Shown here piece by piece: positions 1 to 9,445 of a DNA stretch of 64,000 nucleotides (its first letter is position 1; each line of letters starts with the position of its first letter). Under the pieces are notes generated by a model. It worked only from the letters and a program-made list of their open reading frames with translations. It was not told where the DNA came from and did not search any database. Origin of the DNA: Dipteris shenzhenensis (Eukaryota; Polypodiophyta; Polypodiopsida; Gleicheniales). The DNA is taken from the NCBI GenBank assembly GCA_047967505.1, contig CM106539.1. The stretch is one strand, 5' to 3'. The position numbers and the translations under genes are program-made.

Positions 1-2
1 AT

Positions 3-899
3 ACCCCTCCACCTATCAAAGACATAGAAGATATTCCTATGTGGATGGGTGAGAGAGATGACATATGCAACATCATTGTGCCTTTGATCCACAAGGCATA
101 TAATGAAGTCCAAGCCATAGTGGATGGAAGAGCATGTGTAAATGTCCTAATCCAAGGAGCTCTACGATGAATGGGGTCTCCCACCAATGCAAAAGGCTAA
201 TTTCAACATATGCCTTGCCAATGATTCACGAGCAAAATCCTTGGGAATAGTGAATAGCATGTCAACAAAAGTCACAAAAGTCCACTTTTCCCTTCAATTC
301 ACAATCTTGGATCTCCCCAAGAAATCCTATCCAATCTTAGTGGGACATCCTTGGTTGTGGGAAGCATCAGTCCTCCATGATTGGGGAACTGATAGACTGA
401 CAATTCGATATCGTGACACCACAGTTCGAGTGAATGTGGGGACAGGAGAAATAAAACCAATTGTGCCTAGAGCATTAGATGAAACCTCTTCAATGATAAT
501 CTCAAGAAAATCCACTCCCCTGCAAAACAGCATGCCATAGCAGGCGATACGCAAAGCAATGTCAATAATTGGATACAAACATTGGCAACCATCGACAACT
601 GCAATTCATTAGACCCCATATTCTCGCAGATAGATGCTAGGGTCATGTAGGTAGATCCTCCAGTCACACATGAAGAACCAATTAATCTAGAGGTGCCATT
701 CTTTATGGATGACCTCGAGTGGAATAATGAACCTAAAGAAGGTACCCATACCAATAATGTCTCAGATTTTCCTTGGGACCTTGAAACAAAGGCAGAGAAT
801 GCTCAAATTGAAGATCAAATCTTTCACAATGACTTAGCCATTCTACATGCACTAATGGCAGTCGAGCTTCCAAAAGTTGAATCTCCAATGTTGAATAAC
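3..899 (+). pseudogene. Ty3/gypsy element A, protease region (left part)
   Basis: Frame 3 from position 3 reads into a retropepsin-like core with the motif IVDGRACVNVL, where relatives have a D-S/T/G-G triad. It stops at 168-170. Positions 187-540 continue in another frame with the C-terminal protease signature VGHPWLWEASVLHDW, which matches the 'ILGRPWLR' segment of gypsy aspartic proteases. The catalytic triad is changed (DGR) and the frame is broken at 170, 540 and beyond, so no working enzyme is made. An open stretch at 693-899 (DLEWNNEP...) is the acidic linker toward RT. The reading is interrupted at 900-904 by insertion of the gag-only LTR element and resumes at 3831. The gag part of this element lies outside the window. 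Confidence 0.75.
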
Positions 900-904
900 A
901 GCAG
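900..904. repeat. Target site duplication AGCAG (left)
   Basis: AGCAG immediately before the 5' LTR is repeated exactly at 3826-3830 after the 3' LTR. It marks the integration site in gypsy element A. Confidence 0.9.
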
Positions 905-1252
905 TGTTGAGAGTTGTGGTGCCATGAGCACTTGTAGAGCAAAGGTATGAGCAAAGGGCAAGCTGCCACATGGCATGGAGGACATATCCCACATGTGAGC
1001 AAGCGAATGGATGTAAGTACCCTCACCTATAAAAGGGAGGTTCATTTGAAGTAATATCAATCAAGCACTTTGCACTATCTCAAGATTCTCTTTATGAGTC
1101 CAAGCTAATCTATCTTGGAACCTAATTGACTTGAGGTACATGTCATGAGCACTCTCTTCATCATCTTTGCACTTAGGTTGCATCCTCCTTAGATTGGTGT
1201 TGTACTAGGATGTTGTCTTAGTGACTAGGAGAGTACGATCCTCACTTTGTCA
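905..1252 (+). repeat. 5' LTR of the gag-only element
   Basis: 348 bp, TGTTGAG...TTTGTCA, matching 3478-3825 with four substitutions seen by eye. It carries a TATA box at 1028-1035. Confidence 0.93.
1028..1035 (+). promoter_or_regulatory. LTR TATA box (tataaaag)
   Basis: TATAAAAG lies 124 bases into the 5' LTR, in a suitable place to set the U3/R border. The same octamer is conserved in the 3' LTR around 3601-3608. Confidence 0.6.
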
Positions 1253-1264
1253 TGGTATCAGAGC
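1253..1264 (+). other. Primer binding site, initiator Met-tRNA
   Basis: TGGTATCAGAGC starts right after the CA end of the 5' LTR. This is the usual plant Ty1/copia PBS, complementary to the 3' end of initiator methionine tRNA, and it supports a copia origin. Confidence 0.9.
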
Positions 1265-2515
1265 TTAGTTCTAGCTCTCCTACATTAGATGTAGATTTTA
1301 GGTTGAGAGATTTCCGTCCATAGTTCTTTAGTTGAGTACTCACTGAGACTTTGAGATTGCTATAGAGGTCGATGAGGGCTTGCTTGTGAGGCTTTGCTAC
1401 ATCCCATGAGCTCAGCCATGCTACAACCTATCTCTACAACACCCGGTGCAAGTTGTCACTTTAGCCCTTCAGCATGAGTCATATTTTCAAAAGGTCATTT
1501 GCTTGTAGAACCGAGGGAGGTGTAGGTTCATTTTAAGGTGCCCAAGCTCACAACGCTCTCACCTGTGAGGAACTCTCAAACGAAGCTCACAAGATGAGAC
1601 CTCTCCTACCCACAGTCAGCGCATGCACTACAGTCATCTTCAATAAGCAGCTCTCTGCATTAGCCTTCTACAAGGCACCACGGCTCACGACCAACGACCC
1701 TGCAACAAGCCGCTCCATCACCTCGACTAAGGCTGCCTCTGCAAACCTTCTATGGCTTCCATTTGGTGTGTATCCCCTCAGTGCCTTCAGACACGCAACT
1801 CGACTAGCAGGAGCACCAGGCCGTCAGCTTCCACACCCATGCAAACCAGCCCACTGCCTCGAGTGAATGAAAGCTTCTCTAGCAGTGACGCCCATGGCTC
1901 GTAGCCCCTCAATGAGCCTGCATGAATGCCTCTCCAAGGCAACTCCAACCAGTCTTCAACGACCGTGACCACAGAAACAGCTTATCACCGGCCTACTTCA
2001 TTAACTCCACACCAGCGACTCGGCTTCAGCCTCCTCCACGAGAAGCTCTACAGACGTCGCCATCACGGTCGATAGCAGCTCCGTCATCGCCATTGTTTTT
2101 CCTGTGGTAAGATAAAAATTTACCCGGGTTAAGTTAGTCAACCCTAGGTTTGGGAGTAGTTACCTATTTACCATGTGGCAGGATAAGATTTAGCCATGGT
2201 TAAGTTTTCTTAGACTTGAGTTAACTCAGTCTGGTTAGAAAATTGCCACATGGCATAGTGCCACCCAAGCACAGTCTCTTTGTAAGCACAATTTGAATTA
2301 TGCATGTGAATCCCTGTGCCACATCATCAAGACCCCCTCTTCTTCATAGAATCTTCAACAAGCCATAACTTGCAATCCAGGAGGAATTTACACATGCTCT
2401 AAAAAGGAAAAGTGATCGCCTTTTTGAACTCTACGCACCTGTCGACTCGGATTTTCTGTATGCAATTAGACACTGCCAAATTTGAAAGTATCATCAAACT
2501 GGTAAGACCTTTGCA
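1265..2515 (+). other. Leader of the gag-only element, no assigned gene
   Basis: 1.25 kb between PBS and gag. The middle (about 1560-2110) is more C- and G-rich than its surroundings and contains short open stretches (1594-1866, 1922-2110) without recognisable domains. It could be a long untranslated leader or acquired foreign sequence; nothing in it can be named. Confidence 0.4.
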
Positions 2516-3325
2516 ATGGCAATCCACACCCCAACTGTTGAAAAGTTCACCGGGGATGGATTTCACACATGGTCTACACAAATGAGATATCTCCTGATGC
2601 ACCAAAAGCTTTGGAAGACTATAAAAGAAGATATACCCACTGCACAAAATGATGCTTGGAAGGAAAAAGATGAAGCAGCACTATCACTCATTGGATTGCA
2701 CTTGGGTCCAAACATAATTCATCATATAGACTCTAAAGATCATGCCAAGGATGCATGGGATGAGTTGAACACAGTGTTTGGTGCAAAAGCCAAAAACCAA
2801 GAAATCCATCTTAAGATTGAATTCTATGGTATGCACATGGGCTTCAATGAATCCATGGCACAATTTGTCAACAAAATAAAAAGCATTATGACTCAACTAG
2901 AGGGCATAAATGCAAAAGTAGGAGAGAAAGATGCACTTGCAATTCTCCTTAAAAGCATGCCTGCAAAGTATAGTGCATTGACAACCACTTTGAAGAATTT
3001 TCCAGATTCAAAGTTTGAAGAATGTGTATCCTCTCTTCTCGAAAAAGAAAGAGAGTTGAAGGCATTGACATCGACATCGACATCAACACGCAATAGCTAT
3101 AATGAAGAACAAGCACTATTCAGTAAAACATCAGCGAAATGCTACCATTGCGGAAGGATGGGTCACTATCAAAGTGATTGCAGATTGAAGAACAAACCTA
3201 AGTGTCACCATTGCAAGAAGCTGGGACACAAGGAAGAAGATTGCAGATTGAAGAACCAGCAAGTCAACTACGTGGAGTCGTCATCAAGCCATGAGCCAAA
3301 AGGTGACATCAATGGAATGTATTGA
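2516..3325 (+). CDS. gag: Ty1/copia-type Gag with two zinc knuckles
   Basis: This intact 269-residue ORF begins with ATG at 2516. Residues 1-180 have the layout of the copia gag/UBN2 family: an N-terminal FTGDGFHTWSTQMRYLL segment and a helical core with DAWDELNTVFGAK and the MAQFVNKIKSIMTQLEG region. Two CX2CX4HX4C knuckles follow, C209-C212-H217-C222 and C230-C233-H238-C243, joined by a basic linker. Gag would form the cytoplasmic virus-like particle and package element RNA through the knuckles. There is no frameshift or stop, unlike every other retroelement ORF in the window. It ends with its own TGA well before the 3' LTR, with no pol reading frame after it. Pol functions would have to come from an autonomous copia element in trans. 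Confidence 0.9.
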   Translation: MAIHTPTVEKFTGDGFHTWSTQMRYLLMHQKLWKTIKEDIPTAQNDAWKEKDEAALSLIGLHLGPNIIHHIDSKDHAKDAWDELNTVFGAKAKNQEIHLKIEFYGMHMGFNESMAQFVNKIKSIMTQLEGINAKVGEKDALAILLKSMPAKYSALTTTLKNFPDSKFEECVSSLLEKERELKALTSTSTSTRNSYNEEQALFSKTSAKCYHCGRMGHYQSDCRLKNKPKCHHCKKLGHKEEDCRLKNQQVNYVESSSSHEPKGDINGMY

Positions 3326-3468
3326 AAAGCAAAAAACCTTGCCAACCTTGCCTATATTTTGTAAATCAAGCCTGACCACCTGAGAGTAGCCATGTAGGCG
3401 CCCAGGGGAGGATTTGATCTTGTAACTCACATCTGACCACCTTGCAATAGCCAAAGGATCATGGCACC

Positions 3469-3477
3469 AAGGGGAGG
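3469..3477 (+). other. Polypurine tract
   Basis: AAGGGGAGG abuts the first base of the 3' LTR, the expected primer for plus-strand DNA synthesis. Confidence 0.85.
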
Positions 3478-3825
3478 TGTTGAGAGTTGTGGTGCCCTGA
3501 GCACTTGTAGAGCAAAGGTATGAGCAAAGGGCAAGCTGCCACATGGCATGGAGGACATATCCCACATGTGAGCAAGCGAATGGATGTAAGTACCCTCACC
3601 TATAAAAGGGAGGTTCATTTGAAGTAATATCAATCAAGCACTTTGCACTATCTCAAGATTCTCTTTATGAGTCCAAGCTAATCTATCTTGGAACCTAATT
3701 GACTTGAGGTACATGTCATGAGCACTCTCTTCATCATCTTTTCACTTAGGTTGCATCCTCCTTAGATTAGTGTTGTACTAAGATGTTGTCTTAGTGACTA
3801 GGAGAGTACGATCCTCACTTTGTCA
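3478..3825 (+). repeat. 3' LTR of the gag-only element
   Basis: 348 bp with the same ends as 905-1252. The substitutions seen are one near the start (gccA/Ctgag) and three in the last hundred bases. Confidence 0.93.
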
Positions 3826-3830
3826 AGCAG
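3826..3830. repeat. Target site duplication AGCAG (right)
   Basis: Exact copy of 900-904, directly after the CA end of the 3' LTR. Confidence 0.9.
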
Positions 3831-4465
3831 AAGATCCTGCAAGAAAGTTGGAGGAAATCGTAGAAAAGCCAAGGCTGACACTTTAGTGAATTTGAACGAG
3901 TCCAAAAAGAAAAGTCGAATTGTATCTTGCAAATCCAGCTCCCTAAAAATCTGAGCCACCTCCTCTTGAATGATCCCCTGAGGGACTAGAAGGAGTACGC
4001 GTAGCAAATGAACCCTTACTTGGGAACACCTTACCAGTGGAAAAGTTACCCCACAGTTCCCAACGTAAGAAGTTTCAAAAGTATACGCCACATGTGTGGA
4101 TGAAGGTCGATCAAGAGACTTCAGAAAAAGAAAGTCACCAAGAGCCTCACAAATTGCATAATGATATTATGCCACCCAGTACCCATAGCACATGTTAGGC
4201 TAGCTCAACACCATCAGAGGCTGATCTTCGAGAAGTGTCGAAGTACTTCAAGAATTACACAAGTGGTAGTGTCCCCATAGTAATGCCAAGACCACTAAGA
4301 GAATCTGAAGTTCAAGAAACCGATAGCATTGGAGAAGCTCCAATCTATGAGGGACCAGCAAAAACTCAAACAATAAACCTCTCCCTTAAAGGGGAGGAAT
4401 AAAAATTGGTTTTCGTTGGGAAACAGCTTCGATAGGAAGATGAAACCAAGCTCAAAGCTCTCCTA
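3831..4465 (+). pseudogene. Gypsy element A, protease-RT linker (decayed)
   Basis: This continues element A after the nested insertion and leads into RT at 4466. The reading is broken in all three frames. No motif can be named here; the assignment rests on its position between the protease and RT pieces on the same strand. Confidence 0.5.
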
Positions 4466-5757
4466 ATGGAATACCGTGACTGCCTAGCATGGTCATTCAA
4501 GGAGATGAAAGAAATTTCGCCAGACGTGGCAGTACACACGATACCTATAAGGGAAGGTGCCCACCCTAAGGTATGTGGACCTTCTCGCACAAATCCAAAG
4601 TATAGCACCATGGTTTATGATGAGATGGAAAAACTCTTAAATGCCATATTCATCTATGAGATAGAGCACACTGATTGGGTTTCACCCATTTTCATCGTGC
4701 CTAAACGTAACAAGAAGCTTAGAATATGTGTCAACTTAAAGAATGTGAATGCTGCCACAATTAGGGATCACTATCCCCTACCTTTAATAGAAACAGTGTT
4801 GGAAAAGCTGGCAGGTTCCGAGATATATAGCTTCATGGATGGCTTCAGTGGCTATAACTAAGTGCAAATTGCTCCTAATGACCAATCAAAAACATCATTT
4901 GCTATAGAATGGGGTATTTTTGCCTATAGAGTCATGCCATTTGGCCTTTGCAATGCCCCGGGCACATTCTAGCAAGTCATGTTCACAGCTTTCAAGTAAT
5001 TTTTGAATAAGTTTTTACAGGTGTACTTGGATGATTTGTGCATCCACTCAAACAAAAAAGACCACTTCAATTATCTTGACATAGTTCTAATCAAATGTAG
5101 GGAGTATGGCATCTCCCTAAATCCAACAAAATGCCAATTCATGGTCACCCACAGAGTTGTTTTGGGACACATCATTTCTCAACATGAATTGCAACTGACA
5201 TGGACAAAATCAAAATCATCATGGAATTTCCTCCTACAAATTCCAAAGGCTTACAGGTGTTTATGAGACATGCCGGTTATTATCGAAGATTTATCTTATG
5301 GTATGCCATGATAGCCATACCACTTTACAAATTATTAGTGGAATTCTTATGGGACTAAAGAGTGCGACCAAGCCTTGAGCTTTTAAAGTGGCACCTAATC
5401 ACAACACACATTCTTATATCTCCCAATTGGGATATTTATTTTCATGTTCATACTGATGGATCCAAGTATGCAATTGGGAGTGTGCTTTGTCAACCTAGTG
5501 AACATAAGAAATACTACCCATTCTACTTTGCCAATTGACAACTCAATGATGCGGAGATCAACTATACCACCACAGAAAGAGAAGCCCTAGCAATGGTGTA
5601 TACTGTTAGGAAATTTTGGCACTATCTATTGGCAAATTATTTTGTCTTCTACATCGACTATCAAGCATTGCTTTATCTTGTGAACTGTCCATGTACAATA
5701 GAAAGAATAACCAAATGGTTCCTCTTGCTTCAAGAATTCAACTTCAAAATACGCATC
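4466..5757 (+). pseudogene. Gypsy element A reverse transcriptase-RNase H
   Basis: One frame from 4466 to 5266 carries a recognisable gypsy RT: the entry segment AVHTIPIREGAHPKVCGPSR, then VPKRNKKLRICVNLKNVNAAT, FMDGFSGYN, the MPFGLCNAPGTF block, the catalytic YLDD at about 5024-5035, and LNPTKCQF...LGHIIS. It is closed three times by stops at 4859-4861, 4970-4972 and 4997-4999. After a frameshift, RNase H follows at about 5370-5757 with HTDGSKYAIGSVL, TTTEREALAMVYTVRKFWHYLL and DYQALLYLV, broken by TGA at 5536-5538. Relatives usually have Gln or Arg at most of these stop sites. No integrase follows; the sequence jumps to a copia fragment near 5757. Dead copy. Confidence 0.88.
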
Positions 5758-5915
5758 AGCGGTTCGGAGTCTTATGTATGCTATGATAGCTACTAGACCG
5801 GACATTGCATTTGTAGTGGGAGTTGTTAGCTGGTATATGGATAATCCAAGAAAGAGGCATTGGGAGGCAATTAAGTGCATCATGAGGTACACGAAGGGTA
5901 CTATTAAGCAGAAAA
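5758..5915 (+). pseudogene. Ty1/copia RT C-terminus scrap
   Basis: From about 5760 the frame reads SLMYAMIATRPDIAFVVG, then NPRKRHWEAIKCIMRYTKGT, the well-known segment between the copia RT and RNase H domains. It is fused directly to the gypsy RNase H of element A, on the same strand, without the gypsy integrase between. The similar copia copy at 42.86-43.55 kb (minus) contains the equivalent stretch. The open frame ends near 5952. Confidence 0.8.
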
Positions 5916-6119
5916 GAAATCAAGGCATGAGGCTAGTGGCGATGGGGGGCTAGAAGCGTCATGTTAATGCTCGAGGGCCATGGGGGAAAGGGAACGTCAG
6001 GGGAGAAGCGTTAACATGGGTGGGGAAAAGGGATTAAGAGGGGTGGGAATCCATGCTTCTTTGGATGTCTTTACTATGTTACTTCTTTGGATGCCTTGAC
6101 TATGTTGAGCTGTCCAAGC
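5916..6119. other. Unassigned, G-rich
   Basis: About 200 bases, with a G-rich part near 5935-6045. I see no coding or repeat structure to name. Confidence 0.4.
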
Positions 6120-6290
6120 ATGACATCTTCACTACTAGGTGGGTTTGCTCGAGAGAAGATTTTACCTACCTCTCCCAACATTCCTTGGTGCAGACACTCA
6201 TACCCGCTCCCCCATCCAGGATGGCATTAACCTTTTGGTCCTAGTAGGTTACAGGGGGATAGCCGCATTAGTATCATCACCTTCGAAATT
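6120..6290 (-). pseudogene. Gypsy protease scrap, same family as element C
   Basis: Diverged copy of 8515-8680: the shared blocks 'attcctt(g/a)gtgcagacactca' and 'gctcccccat..aggatggc' appear in the same order and orientation. On the minus strand this is the N-terminal edge of a gypsy protease. It is only about 170 bases and cannot be functional. Confidence 0.6.
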
Positions 6291-6310
6291 GTGATATGTT
6301 GCTCTAGAAG

Positions 6311-6695
6311 ATGTTGCCTGCACCAAATACCATGCCCGCATCAAGAGATAAAGCAAAGAAGATGCTAACAATAGTGGGTATGGATTATGATACCATCCAT
6401 GCTTGCCGTAATGATTGTATTCTCTTTCATTGTGAGCATGGAGATTTGGCTAGTTGTCCGAAGTGTGGGGAACAACGATATAGAGATGACTTGCAGGGTG
6501 AGCAGATATCGGTAAAGATCTTGAGACACTTTCCCATCATTGCAAGAATACAACACATGTTCCGATGCAAATCCATAGCAGAGTTGATGACATGGCATGC
6601 ATCTCATCGTCCACTGATGACACATTGAAGATTCCTGTAGATTGTGCAGCTTGGAAGCACATAGACAATCAGTGGCCGGACTTACACGTATTCTA
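6311..6695 (+). pseudogene. CACTA (En/Spm) transposase fragment, tnp2 family
   Basis: An open stretch of 105 residues (6311-6628) matches the N-terminal part of tnp2-type transposases: LPAPNTMPASRDKAKKMLT, then the zinc-binding block IHACRNDCILFHCEH...CPKCGEQRY, then ILRHFPIIARIQHMF and ELMTWHAS. After a frameshift near 6610 it continues as TLKIPVDCAAWKHIDNQWPDLH, the family's next conserved segment ('G.AW..FD...P.FA'). The catalytic DDE region that should follow is missing, so this is a short relic of an autonomous CACTA element. The CACTA terminus at 6896 is oriented away from it and may belong to a different copy. Confidence 0.8.
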
Positions 6696-6895
6696 AACTG
6701 TAGGATAAGTGTACCGATAATCGTGATGCATTAGTGTAACTATGATTATGTTATATTGTTGACATGACTTCTTTGTTGCTTTGATAGTTCATCCTCCCAA
6801 TTACAATAAAAGGGTGCTTACAAGAAGATGTTAGAAATGCTATATTCAAGATCAGTGGTATTGTGAGGTATGCTTACTATCAAATCACATTGATT

Positions 6896-7135
6896 CACTA
6901 CAAGGCACAGGCCCTTTTTCGATGGAAATACCGACCTTTTTTACACTAAAAAGTTTTTTTTGATGGACGCAAAAACGTTGCTATTAGCATGAAAAAGAAC
7001 GGTCGTTGTATAAGCGTCGCTATATAGCGACACTAATAAACGTCGCTATATAGCGACACTGGTAAACGTCGCTATATAGCGATACTGGTAAACGTCGCTA
7101 TATAGCGACGATTAACAGAAGCTTTAAAAAAAATA
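6896..7135 (+). mobile_element. CACTA transposon terminus with subterminal repeats
   Basis: CACTACAAGG at 6896-6905 is a typical CACTA terminal sequence. The next 240 bases hold four copies of a 16-bp palindrome at exact 26-bp spacing (7016-7109), as expected for transposase-binding subterminal repeats. The element runs rightward, and recognisable CACTA sequence ends near 7135, where gypsy element C begins. No matching right end could be defended, so it is a truncated end or a rearranged copy. Confidence 0.65.
7016..7109. repeat. Four palindromic 26-bp subterminal repeats
   Basis: GTCGCTATATAGCGAC, a perfect palindrome, occurs at 7016, 7042, 7068 (last base changed) and 7094. The spacing is exactly 26 bp, with spacers of the form ACTGGTAAAC. 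Confidence 0.85.
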
Positions 7136-7139
7136 TTAG

Positions 7140-7842
7140 TGGGGCTAAATAGGACCACAGCAAGCCCTGTTTTGCCCATATGAGTGCGTATTTAGGATTC
7201 ATACGATAGGGGTGTTGCCGTACTGGCTGGTCATCATCCATCATGGGGATTGTATGTTGCACTACTGCGGCAGGTACTCCTTTCATGTCCGTGTACTTCA
7301 AGGCCACGCAATCGTTATATTCCCATAGGAGAGCTATTAAGGCATCCTCCTCACTGGGAGTGAGGTCATCAGTGACAAATATGGGTTGTGGGTCCTATCT
7401 TTCTGGGGCTAAGTTTATATCCTTGACCGGGGCCACGATCCATCATATCCTTGAGAACAACCATCCTCTAGGGATGTTTTGCCTATTGGTATAAGATCTT
7501 GCGATCCTGAATAGTATAGGCCTTGTAGTGGGCTGGTGGCACCTGCCATAGGTCTTCTTTATCCTCAATCTCCTTCTCATTTTCTGCCAAGGCAGTGGAC
7601 TTTTTGGCCTTAGCCTTGCCTTTGGATGCAGGGGATTTGGGACCTGAAGGGGGCTCTTCCCTTGTACTTGAGCCGATGGGGGTGGTTATCTTACTCACCC
7701 TGATTCCCCAATTAGAGGAGAACTCGTGGTGGGCGGTCATGGCACCTATGTAGGTCCACCAGTGAAGATCTAATTTTACCCTTATTGTTCCCTTGCTTAC
7801 CTCCCAAGGTTTAAGCATATTGAACATCCTTAGGGGAGCCAT
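7140..7842 (-). pseudogene. Gypsy element C, protease-RT linker and RT start
   Basis: The 7842-7483 frame holds a lysine-rich linker (GKAKAKKSTALAENEKE). After a break, the 7307-7165 segment reads ALKYTDMKGVPAAVVQHTIP and then VRQHPYRMNPKYALI, the canonical entry into gypsy RT ('DMPGI....HRIPL...PVRQ..RRMNPKY'). Homology stops at 'ALI' near 7165, upstream of all catalytic RT motifs. The protein could not have polymerase activity. Confidence 0.75.
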
Positions 7843-7847
7843 CAGGG

Positions 7848-8923
7848 TTAAAGACCCTCGAGCTCTAGGGTGGTGATCTGAAGCCCTACTCTTTCTAGGA
7901 CATCTATGTTGTCTAAGATGTGCATCCAGTTCTGCGAGAATTCTGGCTCAGGGAGAGGTGCATACCAGAAGTTGTCAGACTCCTTCTCATCCTCTTCCTT
8001 GTCACAGGGTTGGAATAGCTTCATGGAGGTGGTTCGAGCCATGGTGTCAGACTCTGCGACAAAGAGGTGTCCTAACAACAGGTGGGCCTCGTAGGTATGC
8101 AAGTCCACTCTCATGGTTTTCTCCTCGTGCTGCAAGTAGATATTATCATTACGCCAGTCATGCACGAGTTCAAACATTCGCAAGAAGGGTCTGCGTAGGA
8201 TAGCTTCATATCCGAGCTGTCAAGTGAAGCCCATGACCACAAACTTGACAGCGTACGTGAATCCAAACACCTTAATGTTTATGCCAATCAGTACTCCCAA
8301 AGGTTTAGCGGTTCCTCCATCGACTAGCTTTACCACCAGATGGGTCTACTCGAGTTCAAACATTCGCAAGAAGGGTCTGCGTAGGATAGCTTCATATCCG
8401 AGCTGTCAAGTGAAGTCCATGACCACGAACTTGACAGCGTACGTGAATCCAAACACCTTAATGTTTATGCCAATCAGTACTCCCAAAGGTTTAGCGGTTC
8501 CTCCATCGACTAGCTTTACCACCAGATGGGTCTACTCGAGTGCAAGTTTTTCCCATTTTTCCTAGCATTCCTTAGTGCAGACACTCACTCCTGCTCCCCC
8601 AAATCTAGGATGGCTTCCACGTTCTTGTTTTGGTAGACTATGGGTATTGAGGCGTTCGTGTCATCGCCCTCAAAATACTGGCCTAGCTTGTTGATGGGAA
8701 TCTTGGGTAGGTTTTGCCCCTTATCTAGCATTGATTGGTTGGGCCTAGGGCTGGTAGGGGCTAGAGATAGGAATGGCCTATTCATCCAATTGGACAGATC
8801 ATGCCATAGGATGGGATTTTCTCTTAGCAGAGATGCAATCAGCATTTTCACTTCTGTAGATAGGAAGGCAACCACTGTCGCAGGGTTCTGGTGAAGCTTC
8901 TTCCTCCATGGACAACATGTCAT
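7848..8923 (-). pseudogene. Gypsy element C aspartic protease
   Basis: The minus-strand stretch 8923-8585 ends with YFEGDDTNASIPIVYQNKNVEAILDLGEQE. The VEAILDLG motif corresponds to the protease active-site loop, with LG replacing the usual S/T/G-G. The C-terminal half follows as LVDGGTAKPLGVLIGINIKVFG...FVVMDF..LGYEAILRRPFLRMFELVHDW. It is present twice because of a 186-bp tandem duplication (8165-8536). The last part, 8183-7848, is the acidic linker beyond the protease. Stops between the copies make it inactive. Confidence 0.7.
8165..8536. repeat. 186-bp tandem duplication inside the protease
   Basis: 8165-8350 and 8351-8536 are adjacent direct copies with about two differences seen by eye. 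The unit is 62 codons, so it duplicates the C-terminal half of the protease in frame. Near-identity means it arose long after the element had decayed. Confidence 0.92.
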
Positions 8924-9445
8924 CGAAGCCGTACAGGTCTCCTTCGTCTTGGAGGTTATGCATCACTGGGTCTTCTTGGAACATCTTCTGCATTAGATCC
9001 AGAGCTTCTGACTGCTCCAAGCTGAGGTGTTCCTCTTCCTCCACTCTTTCTGGGACCTTGAGCGATTTCGCTCCTTGACGCCCCATCAAGTGGGCTGGAT
9101 GGATAGTATATGACCCCCTGCTGGCCTTTAGTTGATGCTCAAACTTATTTTGGCAATCACACACCAAGTTTTAGGCATCCTTTATGTATTTCTTTTCTAA
9201 GATCGGGTCAGGATAGGTCTCTTTATAGTTGGTACCTCAAGGTCACCCTGGATGGAAGTCTGTTCAGAAGCAGAGGAGGTGGCAAGGGTAAACCATCCTA
9301 GATGAGCACCTGATTGGGACCGTCACCTACTTGAATGGCCTTCTTGGAATGAGTTAGAGGCTATAGAGGAATCTCGGGACCAGGGCAATGGGGATACCTT
9401 ACCCTTTTTTGTGAGCTTCTTCATGGCCTTGCCTAGTGCCTTGGC

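Larger units (their letters stand above)
905..3825 (+). mobile_element. Complete gag-only LTR retrotransposon (TR-GAG type)
   Basis: Two 348-bp direct repeats (905-1252 and 3478-3825) start TGTTGAG, end TTTGTCA and differ at only four positions by eye. The element is flanked by the perfect 5-bp duplication AGCAG (900-904 and 3826-3830). A 12-base primer binding site directly follows the 5' LTR and a polypurine tract directly precedes the 3' LTR. The only sizeable gene is an uninterrupted copia-type gag at 2516-3325. No protease, integrase, RT or RNase H is present, and the 152 bases between gag and the 3' LTR hold none. This matches the described TR-GAG class of non-autonomous elements, which rely on an autonomous relative for pol. 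It sits inside gypsy element A. The near-identical LTRs mean a recent insertion. Confidence 0.93.

Noticed and set aside
6311-7135. tnp2 scrap and CACTA end as one intact element
   Set aside because: The terminus at 6896 points away from the transposase scrap, so they cannot be the two parts of one simple element.
7521-7530. CCTTGTAGTG, exact reverse complement of the CACTA end at 6896-6905, as the right terminus of a 635-bp element
   Set aside because: The gypsy element C reading (PAHYKAYTIQDRK on the minus strand) runs straight through it, so it is coding sequence of another element and not a boundary.
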